NCBI RefSeq assembly: GCF_902500215.1
Contig: NZ_CABVOU010000036.1
Coordinates: forward strand, 1-57,751
DNA length: 57,751 bases
Source of the DNA: Halomonas lysinitropha
GTDB taxonomy: Bacteria > Pseudomonadota > Gammaproteobacteria > Pseudomonadales > Halomonadaceae
Direction: 5' to 3'
Shown: one piece after another, positions 48,309-57,445 of the stretch
Numbering within the stretch: the first letter of the stretch is position 1
Layout: every line of letters starts with the position of its first letter
Translations under genes and position numbers: made by a program
The notes under the pieces: generated by a model
What the model was told of the DNA's origin: nothing
Database searches by the model: none
The model's input: the letters and a program-made list of their open reading frames with translations, nothing else

Positions 48309-49238
48309 TCAGTCTTCCTGGCTCAGGCCGTAGACATAGGCGGCAACGAGGTGGACCTTGTTCTCACCAATATAGGCGGCCTGGGCCGGCATGTGACCGT
48401 TACGGCCGTTGCGCAGGGTCTGGCGCACGGAGTCGGCCACGCTCTGGCCTGGCGCCTGGTAGAGCCAGGCATCGTCGGTCAGGTTGGGTGCCCCGAGCCC
48501 CTGGTTGCCGGTGCCGTCGGGCATATGGCAGGCGGCACACACCGATGCGTAGGTGGCAGCACCGCTCTCGGCTCTGTCGGCATCATGCTCGAGACCGGAG
48601 AGCGAGAGCACGAACTGGGTCACGTTCTCGATGTTCTCGCCGCCCAACTGCTGCCAGGAGGGCATCAGGCCATTGCGGCCGTTGGCAATGCTGTGAACGA
48701 TCTGCTCGGGCTCGTTTCCATACAGCCAGGCGTCGTCTGTCAGGTTGGGGAAGCCGTAACCGCCCTGGGCGCCCGAACCGTGACACACCGCGCAGTTGTT
48801 GAGGTAGATGCGCTCGGCGACCTGCATGGCCTCGCCGTCCTTGGCCAGCTCCGGAATGGGTATCTCCTCGTACTGGGCGAAGATCGGCGCAAAGCGCTCC
48901 TCGGCACGCGCTACCTCCTCTTCCCACTGGCCTTCCTGGGTCCAGCCCAGCAGGCCGGCGAAGTTGCCGAGTCCGGGGTAGAGCAGCAGATAGCCGAGCG
49001 AAAAGATGATGGTGCCGACATATAGCTGCAACCACCAGCGTGGCAGCGGGTTGTCGTACTCCTCGATCTCGTCCGCCGCATGGCCGGTGGTTTCGACGTT
49101 GCCCTCGGCATCCGGGGTCTTGTCGGTCTTGCGGTTGGCATAGAGCAGCCAGAAGGCAATCCCGATGGAGCCCAGCGTGATGACGATGATCCAGGCACTC
49201 CAGAAGCCGGAAAGGGAGTCACCCCAAAGATTATTCAT
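48309..49238 (-). CDS. ccoP: cbb3 cytochrome c oxidase subunit III (dihaem)
   Basis: 309-residue membrane-anchored dihaem cytochrome c. Two N-terminal helices flank EEYDNPLPRWWLQLYVGTI, a hallmark of CcoP. The haem motifs are CAVCH (YLNNCAVCHGSG) and CAACH (ASVCAACHMPDG), with Met ligands likely in NGRNGLMPSW and NGRNGHMPAQ. Delivers electrons to CcoO. Its start overlaps the ccoQ stop by 4 bases. Confidence 0.97.
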   Translation of the reverse strand: MNNLWGDSLSGFWSAWIIVITLGSIGIAFWLLYANRKTDKTPDAEGNVETTGHAADEIEEYDNPLPRWWLQLYVGTIIFSLGYLLLYPGLGNFAGLLGWTQEGQWEEEVARAEERFAPIFAQYEEIPIPELAKDGEAMQVAERIYLNNCAVCHGSGAQGGYGFPNLTDDAWLYGNEPEQIVHSIANGRNGLMPSWQQLGGENIENVTQFVLSLSGLEHDADRAESGAATYASVCAACHMPDGTGNQGLGAPNLTDDAWLYQAPGQSVADSVRQTLRNGRNGHMPAQAAYIGENKVHLVAAYVYGLSQED

Positions 49239-49450
49239 GTGTTTCTGTCTCCCCTGTCATGGCGGGAATCGGTCTCGCGCGAGGCGCTCGTGTCACGGTT
49301 CGCCGCTGCATCATCCTCGTCGGCGAAGGGCAGATTCTTCGCTTCCTCGAAGTCCTTGTGGCGTCGCTTCGAGTAGGCCCACAGAGTGAGCCCGATGAAG
49401 GCGATGATCAGGATGCCCGTGATGATGCCGCGAAAGGTTCCGGTATCCAT
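49235..49450 (-). CDS. ccoQ: cbb3 oxidase subunit IV CcoQ
   Basis: 71-residue single-helix protein (MDTGTFRGIITGILIIAFIG) with the conserved YSKRRHKDFEEAKNLPFADE tail. The C-terminus is unusually long and charged (about 25 residues of Asp/Arg/Ser). Stabilises the CcoNO-P assembly. The ATG at 49450 lies 2 bases after the ccoO stop. The longer frame upstream is ccoO out of frame. Confidence 0.95.
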   Translation of the reverse strand: MDTGTFRGIITGILIIAFIGLTLWAYSKRRHKDFEEAKNLPFADEDDAAANRDTSASRETDSRHDRGDRNT

Positions 49451-49452
49451 AG

Positions 49453-50061
49453 TCAGCGTGTGCCCTCGAGCACGGTGCCAAGCTGTTGCAGATAGGCGAC
49501 CAGTGCCGTGATCTCCTGCTCGCCGCGCACCTCGCTGCCAGCGTTCTCGATCTGCTCGTCGGTATAGGGCACGCCCAGGGCCCGAAGGGCGCGCATCTTC
49601 TTCGGCGTGTCCTCGCCATCCAGGGTGTTCTCGAACAACCACGGATAAGCAGGCATGATCGACTCCGGCACCACGTCACGCGGGTTGTACATGTGCGCGC
49701 GATGCCAGTCGTCGCTGTAACGGCCGCCGACGCGGGCCAGGTCCGGCCCGGTGCGCTTGGAGCCCCACAGGAAGTTGTGGTCGTAGACCGATTCACCGGC
49801 CACGCTGTAGTGGCCATAGCGCTCCGTCTCGGCGCGGAACGGGCGGACCATCTGCGAATGGCAGCCGACGCACCCCTCGCGACGGTAGATGCCTCGGCCT
49901 TCCAGTTCCAGCGCGGAGAGCGGCTCGAGTCCCTCGACGGGTTCGGTTGTCTGCTTCTGAAAGAACAGCGGCACGACCTCGGCCAGGCCGCCGAAACTGA
50001 TCACCACCAGGATCAGTACGGCAAGCAGGCCGACGTTCTTTTCGACGATCTCGTGTCTCAT
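49453..50061 (-). CDS. ccoO: cbb3 cytochrome c oxidase subunit II (monohaem)
   Basis: 202-residue membrane-anchored monohaem cytochrome c. One N-terminal helix ([21 protein letters not shown]) is followed by the haem motif CVGCH in [15 protein letters not shown] and the [17 protein letters not shown] signature. The Met ligand is likely in [12 protein letters not shown]. It lies 23 bases after ccoN. Confidence 0.97.
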   Translation of the reverse strand: MRHEIVEKNVGLLAVLILVVISFGGLAEVVPLFFQKQTTEPVEGLEPLSALELEGRGIYRREGCVGCHSQMVRPFRAETERYGHYSVAGESVYDHNFLWGSKRTGPDLARVGGRYSDDWHRAHMYNPRDVVPESIMPAYPWLFENTLDGEDTPKKMRALRALGVPYTDEQIENAGSEVRGEQEITALVAYLQQLGTVLEGTR

Positions 50062-50084
50062 TGGTGTCGGTTTCCCCGGTTAGC

Positions 50085-51509
50085 TCAGGCAGTCTGCGGA
50101 ATCGGCTGACGGGCGCCTTCGCCGCGCCGGACGGTCATGTAGACGTTGAAGGCCATGATCAGCATGCCAGCCACCCAGCACAGGCCGCCGATCAGGCGCA
50201 CGATGTAGCCCGGGCCGCTGGCCTCCACGGATTCCACGAAGGTGTACATCAGGGTGCCGTCCGGGTTGATGGCGCGCCACATCAGGCCCTGCAGGATGCC
50301 ATTGACCCACATGGAGGCGATGTAGAGCACGGTACCGATGGTGGCAAGCCAGAAGTGCACGGCAATCAGGTTTACCGAGTGCATCTCGGTGCGGCCGAAC
50401 AGGCGCGGGATCAGATGGTACATGGAGCCGATGGTGATCATGGCCACCCAGCCCAGGGCGCCGGCATGCACGTGGCCGATGGTCCAGTCGGTATAGTGGG
50501 AGAGGGCATTGACGGTCTTGACGGCCATCATCGGCCCCTCGAAGGTGGACATGCCGTAGAAGGAGAGGGCCACCACCAGAAAGCGCAGGGTCGGGTCGGT
50601 GCGCAGCTTATGCCAGGCGCCGGAGAGCGTCATCATGCCGTTGATCATGCCGCCCCAGGAGGGGGCCAGCAGGATGATCGACATGATCATGCCCAGCGAC
50701 TGGGCCCAGTTGGGCAGGGCGGTGTAGTGCAGGTGGTGCGGGCCGGCCCACATGTAGACCATGATCAGCGCCCAGAAGTGGACGATGGACAGGCGGTAGG
50801 AGTAGACCGGACGTTCGGCCTGCTTGGGCACGAAGTAGTACATCATCCCCAGGAAGCCGGCGGTCAGGAAGAAGCCCACCGCGTTGTGGCCATACCACCA
50901 CTGCACCATGGCGTCGATGGTGCCGGCATAGATGGAGGTGGAGTACATGGCAGTGACCGGTATGGCGGCGTTGTTGACGATATGCAGCACTGCCACGGTC
51001 AGGATGAAGGCGGCGAAGAACCAGTTGGCCACGTAGATGTGGGAGGTCTTGCGCTGTTTCAGGGTCATCAGGAAAACGATGGCGTAGCTGACCCAGACCA
51101 CGGCGATCAGGATGTTGATCGGCCACTCCAGCTCGGCGTACTCCTTGGTGGTCGTCATGCCCAGCGGCAGGGAGATCACCGCGGAGACGATCACTGCCTG
51201 CCAGCCCCAGAAGGTGAAGGCCGCCAGCTTGTCGCCGAACAGCCGGGTCTGGCAGGTTCGCTGCACCACGTAGTAGGAGGTGGCAAACAGTGCCGAACCG
51301 CCGAAGGCGAAGATGACGGCGTTGGTGTGAAGGGGGCGCAGGCGGCCGAAGCTCGTCCACGGCAGTCCCAGGTTCAGTTCCGGCCATACCAGCTGCGCAG
51401 CGAGGATGACACCGAGGGCCATGCCCACGATGCCCCACACCACCGTCATGATCGCGAACTGCCGAACTACCTTGTAGTTGTAGGTCGGGTGTTCAAGTGC
51501 TGTGCTCAT
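50085..51509 (-). CDS. ccoN: cbb3 cytochrome c oxidase subunit I
   Basis: 474-residue catalytic subunit with about 12 membrane helices and haem b/b3-CuB. Histidine ligands are visible in [43 protein letters not shown] and [11 protein letters not shown]. It is a high-affinity terminal oxidase for low oxygen. Family length (~475) is matched. Transcribed from a promoter with a perfect inverted repeat at the activator position (51631-51646). Confidence 0.98.
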   Translation of the reverse strand: MSTALEHPTYNYKVVRQFAIMTVVWGIVGMALGVILAAQLVWPELNLGLPWTSFGRLRPLHTNAVIFAFGGSALFATSYYVVQRTCQTRLFGDKLAAFTFWGWQAVIVSAVISLPLGMTTTKEYAELEWPINILIAVVWVSYAIVFLMTLKQRKTSHIYVANWFFAAFILTVAVLHIVNNAAIPVTAMYSTSIYAGTIDAMVQWWYGHNAVGFFLTAGFLGMMYYFVPKQAERPVYSYRLSIVHFWALIMVYMWAGPHHLHYTALPNWAQSLGMIMSIILLAPSWGGMINGMMTLSGAWHKLRTDPTLRFLVVALSFYGMSTFEGPMMAVKTVNALSHYTDWTIGHVHAGALGWVAMITIGSMYHLIPRLFGRTEMHSVNLIAVHFWLATIGTVLYIASMWVNGILQGLMWRAINPDGTLMYTFVESVEASGPGYIVRLIGGLCWVAGMLIMAFNVYMTVRRGEGARQPIPQTA

Positions 51510-51603
51510 GTCAGGTTCCCATCGAACGCGGTTAGGGGGTGTCCCGCGGCATTCTGCCTCGGGGTGACCTCCGCAGGATGATGCAGGTCTTTAACCAATC
51601 ATG

Positions 51604-51646
51604 ATTCTAGCGCAGGCGTGCGACAAGCTGAACACTCCAAAGTGTT
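51604..51646 (-). promoter_or_regulatory. ccoN promoter with unidentified operator
   Basis: A -10 element TAGAAT (51609-51604, minus strand) has no good -35. A perfect inverted repeat AACACT-N4-AGTGTT (51631-51646; extended TCAACACT...AGTGTTCA) is centred 41.5 bases upstream of the start expected near 51597. It is not an FNR box. It overlaps the region just before the divergent hydrolase start and could regulate both. Confidence 0.55.
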
Positions 51647-51651
51647 GATTC

Positions 51652-52395
51652 ATGAACGCGGAGCGGCTGAAATTGTCAGACTATTTTCATCAGGTTTTGC
51701 CTTCCATGGGGCGCGATATCCTGCATCGATTGCTGCGGGATGGTGATTCGGGCTGCTGGAATATCGAGGGGCTCGGCCCCCTGGAAGTGCGTGGAAAGTG
51801 CCGGGTGGGACGGCTACTTATGGCCCACGGTGCCGGTGTGGGGCAGGATTCAACCTTTCTGCAACGGTTGCGTGATGCACTGGCTGAGAGGGGTGTCCAG
51901 ACGCTGGCCATCGAGTTCACTTATCTCCAGCAGATGCGTTCTGAAGGGCGGCGACGACCGCCGCCAAGGGTCGAGCGTCTGGTCGATGAGATGGCTCGCT
52001 GGTGCGACGGCATGTCGCATCGCGACCTTTCGCCACTCTGGCTCGGGGGAAAGTCGATGGGCGGGCGTGTCGCCAGTCTGCTGGCGGCTCGCGACGGTGC
52101 GCCGGGCCTGGTGCTATGCGGCTATCCCTTCCATCCTCCCGGCAAACCCGAAAGCCTGCGGCTCAGTCATTGGCCCTTGCTGGAGTGCCCGACCCTGGTG
52201 GTGCAGGGCAGCCGAGATCCCTTCGGGACGCTTGACGAAGTGGCGAGTTACGAGCTTCCCGTTTCGGCACGGCTGCACTGGCTCGAGGATGGCGACCACG
52301 ACTGGAAGCCGCGTCGCGCCTCGGGCAAGACCCAGCCGCAACTGATCGACGAGGGAGCGGCGGTGATCGCCGACTTCATGACGGCCCACTCCTGA
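51652..52395 (+). CDS. Alpha/beta hydrolase (KANL3/Tex30-like)
   Basis: 247-residue protein with the alpha/beta hydrolase layout: LLMAHGAGVGQDS after the first strand, nucleophile S135 in GGKSMGGRVASLL, an acid in VVQGSRDPFG, and the catalytic His in EDGDHDWKPRR. The small KANL3/Tex30-like group has no assigned substrate. The N-terminus is uncertain. The ATG at 51652 has no ribosome site, and the first ~35 residues are not typical. A start at 51706 or later is possible. Divergent from ccoN. Confidence 0.8.
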   Translation: MNAERLKLSDYFHQVLPSMGRDILHRLLRDGDSGCWNIEGLGPLEVRGKCRVGRLLMAHGAGVGQDSTFLQRLRDALAERGVQTLAIEFTYLQQMRSEGRRRPPPRVERLVDEMARWCDGMSHRDLSPLWLGGKSMGGRVASLLAARDGAPGLVLCGYPFHPPGKPESLRLSHWPLLECPTLVVQGSRDPFGTLDEVASYELPVSARLHWLEDGDHDWKPRRASGKTQPQLIDEGAAVIADFMTAHS

Positions 52396-52486
52396 CCCCC
52401 CCCCTCATGCGGCTGATGCGAGCAAGTCGATGAAAGGGCGGCGGTTCTTTGCTCAGGGATCTCGCTTCGCGTCGATATGAAAAGCG

Positions 52487-52514
52487 TTGACATTGATCCG
52501 GGCCCCTGTAGAAT
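52487..52514 (+). promoter_or_regulatory. tRNA operon promoter
   Basis: TTGACA, 16-base spacer, TAGAAT, then a GC-rich discriminator (GCAGCGCC) typical of stringently controlled stable-RNA promoters. The first tRNA begins 18 bases after the -10. Confidence 0.88.
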
Positions 52515-52532
52515 GCAGCGCCACGTGACCGA

Positions 52533-52608
52533 GGGTGGTTAGCTCAGCTGGGAGAGCACCAGCCTTACAAGCTGGGGGTCACAGGTTCGAACCCTGTACC
52601 ACCCACCA
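52533..52608 (+). tRNA. tRNA-Val (UAC)
   Basis: 76 bases. Acceptor GGGTGGT pairs with ACCACCC, discriminator A, encoded CCA. Anticodon loop CTTACAA gives anticodon TAC. The T arm is GGTTCGAACC. Confidence 0.97.
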
Positions 52609-52654
52609 TCGCTTCGGCGATGTCCGATCATGTCGCAGGAAAGAAGATAGCAGC

Positions 52655-52731
52655 GGACCGGTAGTTCAGTTGGTTAGAATGCCGGCCTGTCACGCCGGAG
52701 GTCGCGGGTTCGAGTCCCGTCCGGTCCGCCA
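52655..52731 (+). tRNA. tRNA-Asp (GUC), copy 1
   Basis: 77 bases. Acceptor GGACCGG pairs with CCGGTCC, discriminator G, encoded CCA. Anticodon GTC in CCTGTCACG. Confidence 0.97.
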
Positions 52732-52758
52732 ACATCTTCTCGTCGCAGGTCATCTTGC

Positions 52759-52835
52759 GGACCGGTAGTTCAGTTGGTTAGAATGCCGGCCTGTCACGCC
52801 GGAGGTCGCGGGTTCGAGTCCCGTCCGGTCCGCCA
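52759..52835 (+). tRNA. tRNA-Asp (GUC), copy 2
   Basis: Identical in sequence to copy 1 over all 77 bases, including encoded CCA. It follows copy 1 after 27 bases. Confidence 0.97.
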
Positions 52836-52874
52836 TGATGGCAGCACGACAGCAGCTAAACAGCAGTAACGCGT

Positions 52875-52951
52875 GGGTGATTAGCTCAGTTGGTTAGAGC
52901 ACCAGCCTCACATGCTGGGGGTCACTGGTTCGAGTCCGGTATCACCCACCA
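52875..52951 (+). tRNA. tRNA-Val (CAC)
   Basis: 77 bases. Acceptor GGGTGAT pairs with ATCACCC, discriminator A, encoded CCA. Anticodon loop CTCACAT gives CAC. Complements the UAC isoacceptor for GTG codons, which are common in this G+C-rich genome. Confidence 0.95.
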
Positions 52952-52954
52952 CGC

Positions 52955-53031
52955 GGACCGGTAGTTCAGTTGGTTAGAATGCCGGCCTGTCACGCCGGAG
53001 GTCGCGGGTTCGAGTCCCGTCCGGTCCGCCA
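52955..53031 (+). tRNA. tRNA-Asp (GUC), copy 3
   Basis: Third identical 77-base copy, only 3 bases after tRNA-Val(CAC). A following hairpin ends the operon. Confidence 0.97.
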
Positions 53032-53051
53032 TCTGCACAAGAATTCTTCAG

Positions 53052-53076
53052 CCCCGAGGCCTTCCAGGTCTCGGGG
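53052..53076 (+). terminator. tRNA operon terminator
   Basis: CCCCGAGGCCT-TCC-AGGTCTCGGGG, an 11-bp stem with one G-T pair, followed by TTGTCTCGTT. Confidence 0.88.
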
Positions 53077-53134
53077 TTGTCTCGTTGGTTCCAGGCTTTT
53101 CCTTGCGCGCTCTCCGCTATTCTTGGACTTGGTC

Positions 53135-53153
53135 GATGATGCTTTGCATCATC
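53135..53153. promoter_or_regulatory. Inverted repeat upstream of fadH
   Basis: GATGATGC-TTT-GCATCATC, perfect 8-bp arms, 61 bases before the GTG start. It could be an operator (for example of a fatty-acid regulator) or a small hairpin. It does not match the Escherichia coli FadR consensus. Confidence 0.4.
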
Positions 53154-53213
53154 CGGTGCGATTATCATACAGTTGTTTGAATCGACCGCCGTTCCGACCG
53201 TGAGGAGCCTGCC

Positions 53214-55226
53214 GTGAGTGCTTATCCCCAGCTGTTTCGACCCCTGAGGGTCGGCCACCTGACACTGCCCAACCGGGTGCTGATGGGCTCGATGCACACC
53301 AATCTCGAGGAGGCGCCGGGCGGTTTTGAACGGCTGGCGGCCTTCTACGCCGAGCGGGCCCGGGAAGGGGTCGGGTTGATCGTCACCGGCGGCATCGCGC
53401 CCCATCCCGAGGGCGCCGTGTTCCAGGGGGCGGCGACGCTGGAGCGACCCGAACAGGTAGCGGATCATCGTGGCGTGGTCGAGGCCGTGCATGAGGCCGG
53501 CGGTCGCATCTGCCTGCAGATTCTGCACGCCGGGCGCTACGCCTATACGCCGGAGCTGGTGGCACCCTCGGCGCTCCAGGCCCCTATCAATCCCTTTACG
53601 CCTCGGAAACTCGCCGGCGACGAGGTCGAGGAACGCATCGAGGTTTACGTGCGCTGCGCAAAACTCGCCCGGGAGGCCGGCTACGACGGCGTCGAAGTGA
53701 TGGGATCGGAGGGCTATCTGATCAACCAGTTCATCTGTCCTCGCACTAACCATCGCGACGATGGCTGGGGCGGCAGTCTAGAGAACCGCCTTCGCTTCCC
53801 GGTGGAGATCGTGCGGCGCATCCGTGAGGCAGTGGGAGACGATTTCCTGCTTATTTTCAGGCTGTCGATGATCGACCTGGTGGAGGAGGGCAGCACCTTC
53901 GAGGAGGTCGTCACCCTGGGTCGAGCCCTCGAGGCTGCCGGCGTGGACATGATCAACACCGGCATCGGCTGGCATGAGGCGCGGGTCCCCACGATCGTCA
54001 CCAGTGTGCCGCGGGCCGCCTTCACCGAGGTCACTCGGCGGATGAAGGCCGAACTCTCGGTCCCTCTAATCACCACCAACCGGATCAACATGCCGGAGGT
54101 CGCGGAGCGGGTGCTCGCCGAGGGGCACGCCGACATGGTGTCCATGGCACGCCCTTTCCTGGCCGATCCGTCCTGGGTGAGCAAGGCAGCGGAAGGACGC
54201 AGCAAGGAGATCAATACCTGCATCGCCTGCAATCAGGCGTGTCTGGACCAGATCTTCCAGGGGCAGGTGTCTTCCTGTCTGGTCAATCCCCGGGCCTGTC
54301 ACGAGACGGAACTGGAGATCGCTCCAGCCGCTGAGCCGAAGGTCATCGCGGTGGTAGGGGGCGGCCCAGCCGGCCTTGCGGCCGCGGTCACCGCGGCCGA
54401 GTGCGGTCATGCCGTGACCCTGTTCGAGCGCGGCAACGAACTGGGCGGCCAGTTCAACCATGCTCGGCGGATTCCCGGCAAGGAGGAGTTCGAGGAGACG
54501 CTGCGCTACTACCGGGTGAGACTCGACAGGCTGGGCGTCACGCTGCGCCTGGGGGCCGAGGCGGATGTCCAGGCCCTGCGCGACTTCGATGCGGTGGTGC
54601 TGGCCACCGGCGTGCGGCCGCGCCGGCTCGCGCTGCCGGGCATCGACCATCCGAAGGTCATCGGCTACCCGACGGCGATCACCCATCCCGAGCGGGTCGG
54701 CCGGCGAGTGGCGATCATCGGCGCCGGGGGCATCGGCTTCGACGTGGCAGAACTCCTGACCCATGCCGGCGACGCCGCCCCGTCGGTCGCGACCTGGTGC
54801 GACGAGTGGGGAGTGGACCTGGGGGTGGCGCAGCGTGGCGGCCTCAAGGCGGTCGAGCGCCCCGTGAGCCCCCGGCAGGTCACCCTGCTGCAGCGCAAGG
54901 CCAGCAAGCCGGGCAAGGGGCTCGGCAAGACCACCGGCTGGGTGCACCGGGCTTCACTCAGGCACCGCGGAGTCGAGACGCTGGTCGGCTGCGAGTATCT
55001 CGGCATCGACGACGAGGGGCTGCATATCCGCCTCGATGGCGAGCCGCGCTGTCTCGCAGTCGATACCATCGTGGTCTGCGCCGGCCAGGAGTCAATCCGT
55101 GAGCTGCTTGCGCCGCTCCAGGCAGCCGGTACCGCCGTTCATGTCATCGGCGGTGCCGACGAGGCGGCAGAACTCGATGCCCGTCGGGCCATCGAGCAGG
55201 GAACTCGGGTGGCCGCAGGTCTCTGA
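53214..55226 (+). CDS. fadH: 2,4-dienoyl-CoA reductase (NADPH)
   Basis: 670-residue flavo-iron-sulfur enzyme that removes double bonds at even positions during beta-oxidation of unsaturated fatty acids. The N-terminal TIM barrel is of the old yellow enzyme type (LPNRVLMGSMHTNLEE, ILHAGRYAYT, GSEGYLINQFICPRTNHRDD). The [4Fe-4S] motif is C-x2-C-x3-C-x11-C in CIACNQACLDQIFQ and following. FAD and NADPH domains follow (AVVGGGPAGLAAAVTAAECG; AIIGAGGIGFDVAELL). The start is GTG, with AGGAG 7 bases upstream. Related family members act on other enals or trimethylamine, but the length and iron-sulfur spacing favour FadH. Confidence 0.93.
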   Translation: MSAYPQLFRPLRVGHLTLPNRVLMGSMHTNLEEAPGGFERLAAFYAERAREGVGLIVTGGIAPHPEGAVFQGAATLERPEQVADHRGVVEAVHEAGGRICLQILHAGRYAYTPELVAPSALQAPINPFTPRKLAGDEVEERIEVYVRCAKLAREAGYDGVEVMGSEGYLINQFICPRTNHRDDGWGGSLENRLRFPVEIVRRIREAVGDDFLLIFRLSMIDLVEEGSTFEEVVTLGRALEAAGVDMINTGIGWHEARVPTIVTSVPRAAFTEVTRRMKAELSVPLITTNRINMPEVAERVLAEGHADMVSMARPFLADPSWVSKAAEGRSKEINTCIACNQACLDQIFQGQVSSCLVNPRACHETELEIAPAAEPKVIAVVGGGPAGLAAAVTAAECGHAVTLFERGNELGGQFNHARRIPGKEEFEETLRYYRVRLDRLGVTLRLGAEADVQALRDFDAVVLATGVRPRRLALPGIDHPKVIGYPTAITHPERVGRRVAIIGAGGIGFDVAELLTHAGDAAPSVATWCDEWGVDLGVAQRGGLKAVERPVSPRQVTLLQRKASKPGKGLGKTTGWVHRASLRHRGVETLVGCEYLGIDDEGLHIRLDGEPRCLAVDTIVVCAGQESIRELLAPLQAAGTAVHVIGGADEAAELDARRAIEQGTRVAAGL

Positions 55227-55492
55227 GGTCCGTGGCTCGATCACTTGCGCCTTGCTGCCGCTGACGACTCGCTATCCTGCTCCGTTGGGGCGGCGTTGTG
55301 TTAGCGTTTAATCCTTCGTGATTCCTTATGAACCGAGTGACGTTCGCCGAACTCTTATCAGGTGAGGGCTCGGGTGCGTTGATTGATAAGGCAAACCGTT
55401 ATCCGCTGATGCTGTCTACGCTGATGAGACCCCACCCTGGCCTGTCACTGCCATGTCGAGTGGCCGGGGATTCGGGCATACAGGAGGCACCG

Positions 55493-57415
55493 ATGAGCAT
55501 CTTCGATCATGTGCAGAACCGCTTCGCTCGCGTCCAGCAGGAAGAGATGAGCCTGCAGGAATATCTGGAACTCTGCCGTCGGGAGCCCGTGGCCTATGCC
55601 TCGGCGGCCGAGCGGATGCTGGAGGCCATCGGCGAGCCAGAGGTGATCGATACCGCGAAGGATCCGCGGCTGTCCCGCATCTTTTCCAACAAGGTGATCC
55701 GCCGCTATCCGGCCTTCGCCGAGTTCTACGGCATGGAAGAGGCCATCGAGCAGATCGTGGCCTACTTCCGTCATGCCGCCCAGGGCCTCGAAGAGCGCAA
55801 GCAGATCCTCTACCTGCTCGGCCCGGTGGGTGGCGGCAAGTCATCCCTGGCCGAGCGGCTCAAGCTGCTGATGGAGAAGGTCCCCTTCTATGCCATCAAG
55901 GACTCCCCGGTCTACGAGTCGCCGCTGGGCTTGTTCTCCCCGGAGGAGGACGGTGAACTGCTGGAGGAGGAGTACGGCATTCCCCAGCGCTACCTCAAGA
56001 GCGTGATGTCACCCTGGGCCGCCAAGCGTCTCAAGGAGTACGGCGGCGATATCTCCCAGTTCCGGGTGGTGCGCCTCTACCCCTCGCGGCTCAACCAGGT
56101 CGCCATCTCCAAGACCGAGCCCGGCGACGAGAACAACCAGGACATCTCCTCGCTGGTGGGCAAGGTGGACATCCGCCAGCTCGAGCTCTATTCCCAGGAT
56201 GACCCGGACGCCTACAGTTTCTCAGGCGGACTGTGCCGGGCCAACCAGGGGCTGATGGAGTTCGTCGAGATGTTCAAGGCGCCGATCAAGGTGCTGCATC
56301 CGCTGCTGACGGCGACCCAGGAGGGCAACTACAACCCCACCGAGGGCATGGGGGCGATCCCCTTCGACGGCGTGGTGCTGGCTCACTCCAACGAGAGCGA
56401 ATGGCAGACCTTCCGCAACAACCGCAACAACGAGGCTTTCCTCGACCGGGTCTACATCGTCAAGGTGCCCTACTGCCTGCGGGTCACCGAGGAGATCAAC
56501 ATCTACAAGAAGCTGCTCGAGCACTCCTCGCTGGCCGAGGCGCCCTGCGCGCCGGATACCCTGCGCATGCTCGCCCAGTTCTCGGTGCTCTCACGCCTCA
56601 AGGAGCCGGAAAACTCGAGCATCTACTCCAAGATGCGGGTCTATGACGGCGAGAACCTCAAGGACACCGATCCCAAGGCCAAGTCGATCCAGGAGTATCG
56701 CGATGCCGCCGGGGTCGACGAGGGCATGGAGGGGCTGTCGACGCGCTTTGCCTTCAAGATCCTCTCCAAGGTCTTCAACTTCGACAACCATGAGGTGGCG
56801 GCCAACCCGGTCCACCTGCTCTACGTGCTCGAGCAGCGCCTGGAACAGGAGCAGCTCCCGCGGGAGACCTTCGAGCGCTACCTGCGCTTCATCAAGGAGT
56901 TCCTGGCCCCGCGCTACGTCGACTTCATCGGCAAGGAGATCCAGACCGCCTACCTAGAGTCCTATTCCGAGTACGGCCAGAACATCTTCGACCGCTATGT
57001 CACCTACGCCGACTTCTGGATCCAGGATCAGGAGTACCGGGATCCCGAGACCGGCGAGTTTCTCGACCGCCAGGCCCTCAACGAGGAGCTGGAGAAGATC
57101 GAGAAGCCGGCCGGCATCTCCAACCCCAAGGACTTCCGCCACGAGGTGGTCAACTTCGTGCTGAGGGCGCGGGCCCAGAACAACGGCATGAACCCCAGCT
57201 GGCAGTCCTACGAGAAGCTGCGTGGGGTGATCGAGCATAAGATGTTCGCCAATACCGAGGAGCTGCTCCCGGTGATCTCCTTCAACGCCAAGGCTTCGAC
57301 GGCGGACCAGAAGAAGCACGAGGACTTCGTGGCGCGCATGGTCGACCGCGGCTACACCGAGAAGCAGGTGCGCCTGCTCTCCGAATGGTACCTGCGGGTT
57401 CGCAAGTCGCAGTGA
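55493..57415 (+). CDS. prkA: PrkA family serine protein kinase (YeaG)
   Basis: 640-residue AAA-type protein with a C-terminal kinase-like region. Walker A is LLGPVGGGKSSLAERLK. The AAA core continues through EFVEMFKAPIKVLHPLL and AHSNESEWQTF. Escherichia coli YeaG (644 residues) is linked to nitrogen starvation and stationary-phase survival and is co-transcribed with yeaH. The ATG at 55493 has AGGAGG 5 bases upstream and matches the family start MSIFDHVQNRF. The frame upstream to 55328 is not similar. yeaH follows after 30 bases. Confidence 0.96.
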   Translation: MSIFDHVQNRFARVQQEEMSLQEYLELCRREPVAYASAAERMLEAIGEPEVIDTAKDPRLSRIFSNKVIRRYPAFAEFYGMEEAIEQIVAYFRHAAQGLEERKQILYLLGPVGGGKSSLAERLKLLMEKVPFYAIKDSPVYESPLGLFSPEEDGELLEEEYGIPQRYLKSVMSPWAAKRLKEYGGDISQFRVVRLYPSRLNQVAISKTEPGDENNQDISSLVGKVDIRQLELYSQDDPDAYSFSGGLCRANQGLMEFVEMFKAPIKVLHPLLTATQEGNYNPTEGMGAIPFDGVVLAHSNESEWQTFRNNRNNEAFLDRVYIVKVPYCLRVTEEINIYKKLLEHSSLAEAPCAPDTLRMLAQFSVLSRLKEPENSSIYSKMRVYDGENLKDTDPKAKSIQEYRDAAGVDEGMEGLSTRFAFKILSKVFNFDNHEVAANPVHLLYVLEQRLEQEQLPRETFERYLRFIKEFLAPRYVDFIGKEIQTAYLESYSEYGQNIFDRYVTYADFWIQDQEYRDPETGEFLDRQALNEELEKIEKPAGISNPKDFRHEVVNFVLRARAQNNGMNPSWQSYEKLRGVIEHKMFANTEELLPVISFNAKASTADQKKHEDFVARMVDRGYTEKQVRLLSEWYLRVRKSQ

Positions 57416-57445
57416 CGAGGCTTTGCCAAGAGCCGGGAGGTCTGC

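Noticed and set aside
51645..51658. TTGATTCATGAACG as an FNR box for ccoN
   Set aside because: Only the left half matches TTGAT. The right half has no ATCAA, and it would lie near -54.5 rather than -41.5.
52655..53031. Possible CRISPR-like direct repeats
   Set aside because: The repeats are full tRNA-Asp genes with cloverleaf pairing, at irregular spacing. There are no cas genes.
52970..53203. Open frame giving ACHAGGRGFESRPVRH
   Set aside because: This is translation of a tRNA-Asp gene, a well-known spurious product.
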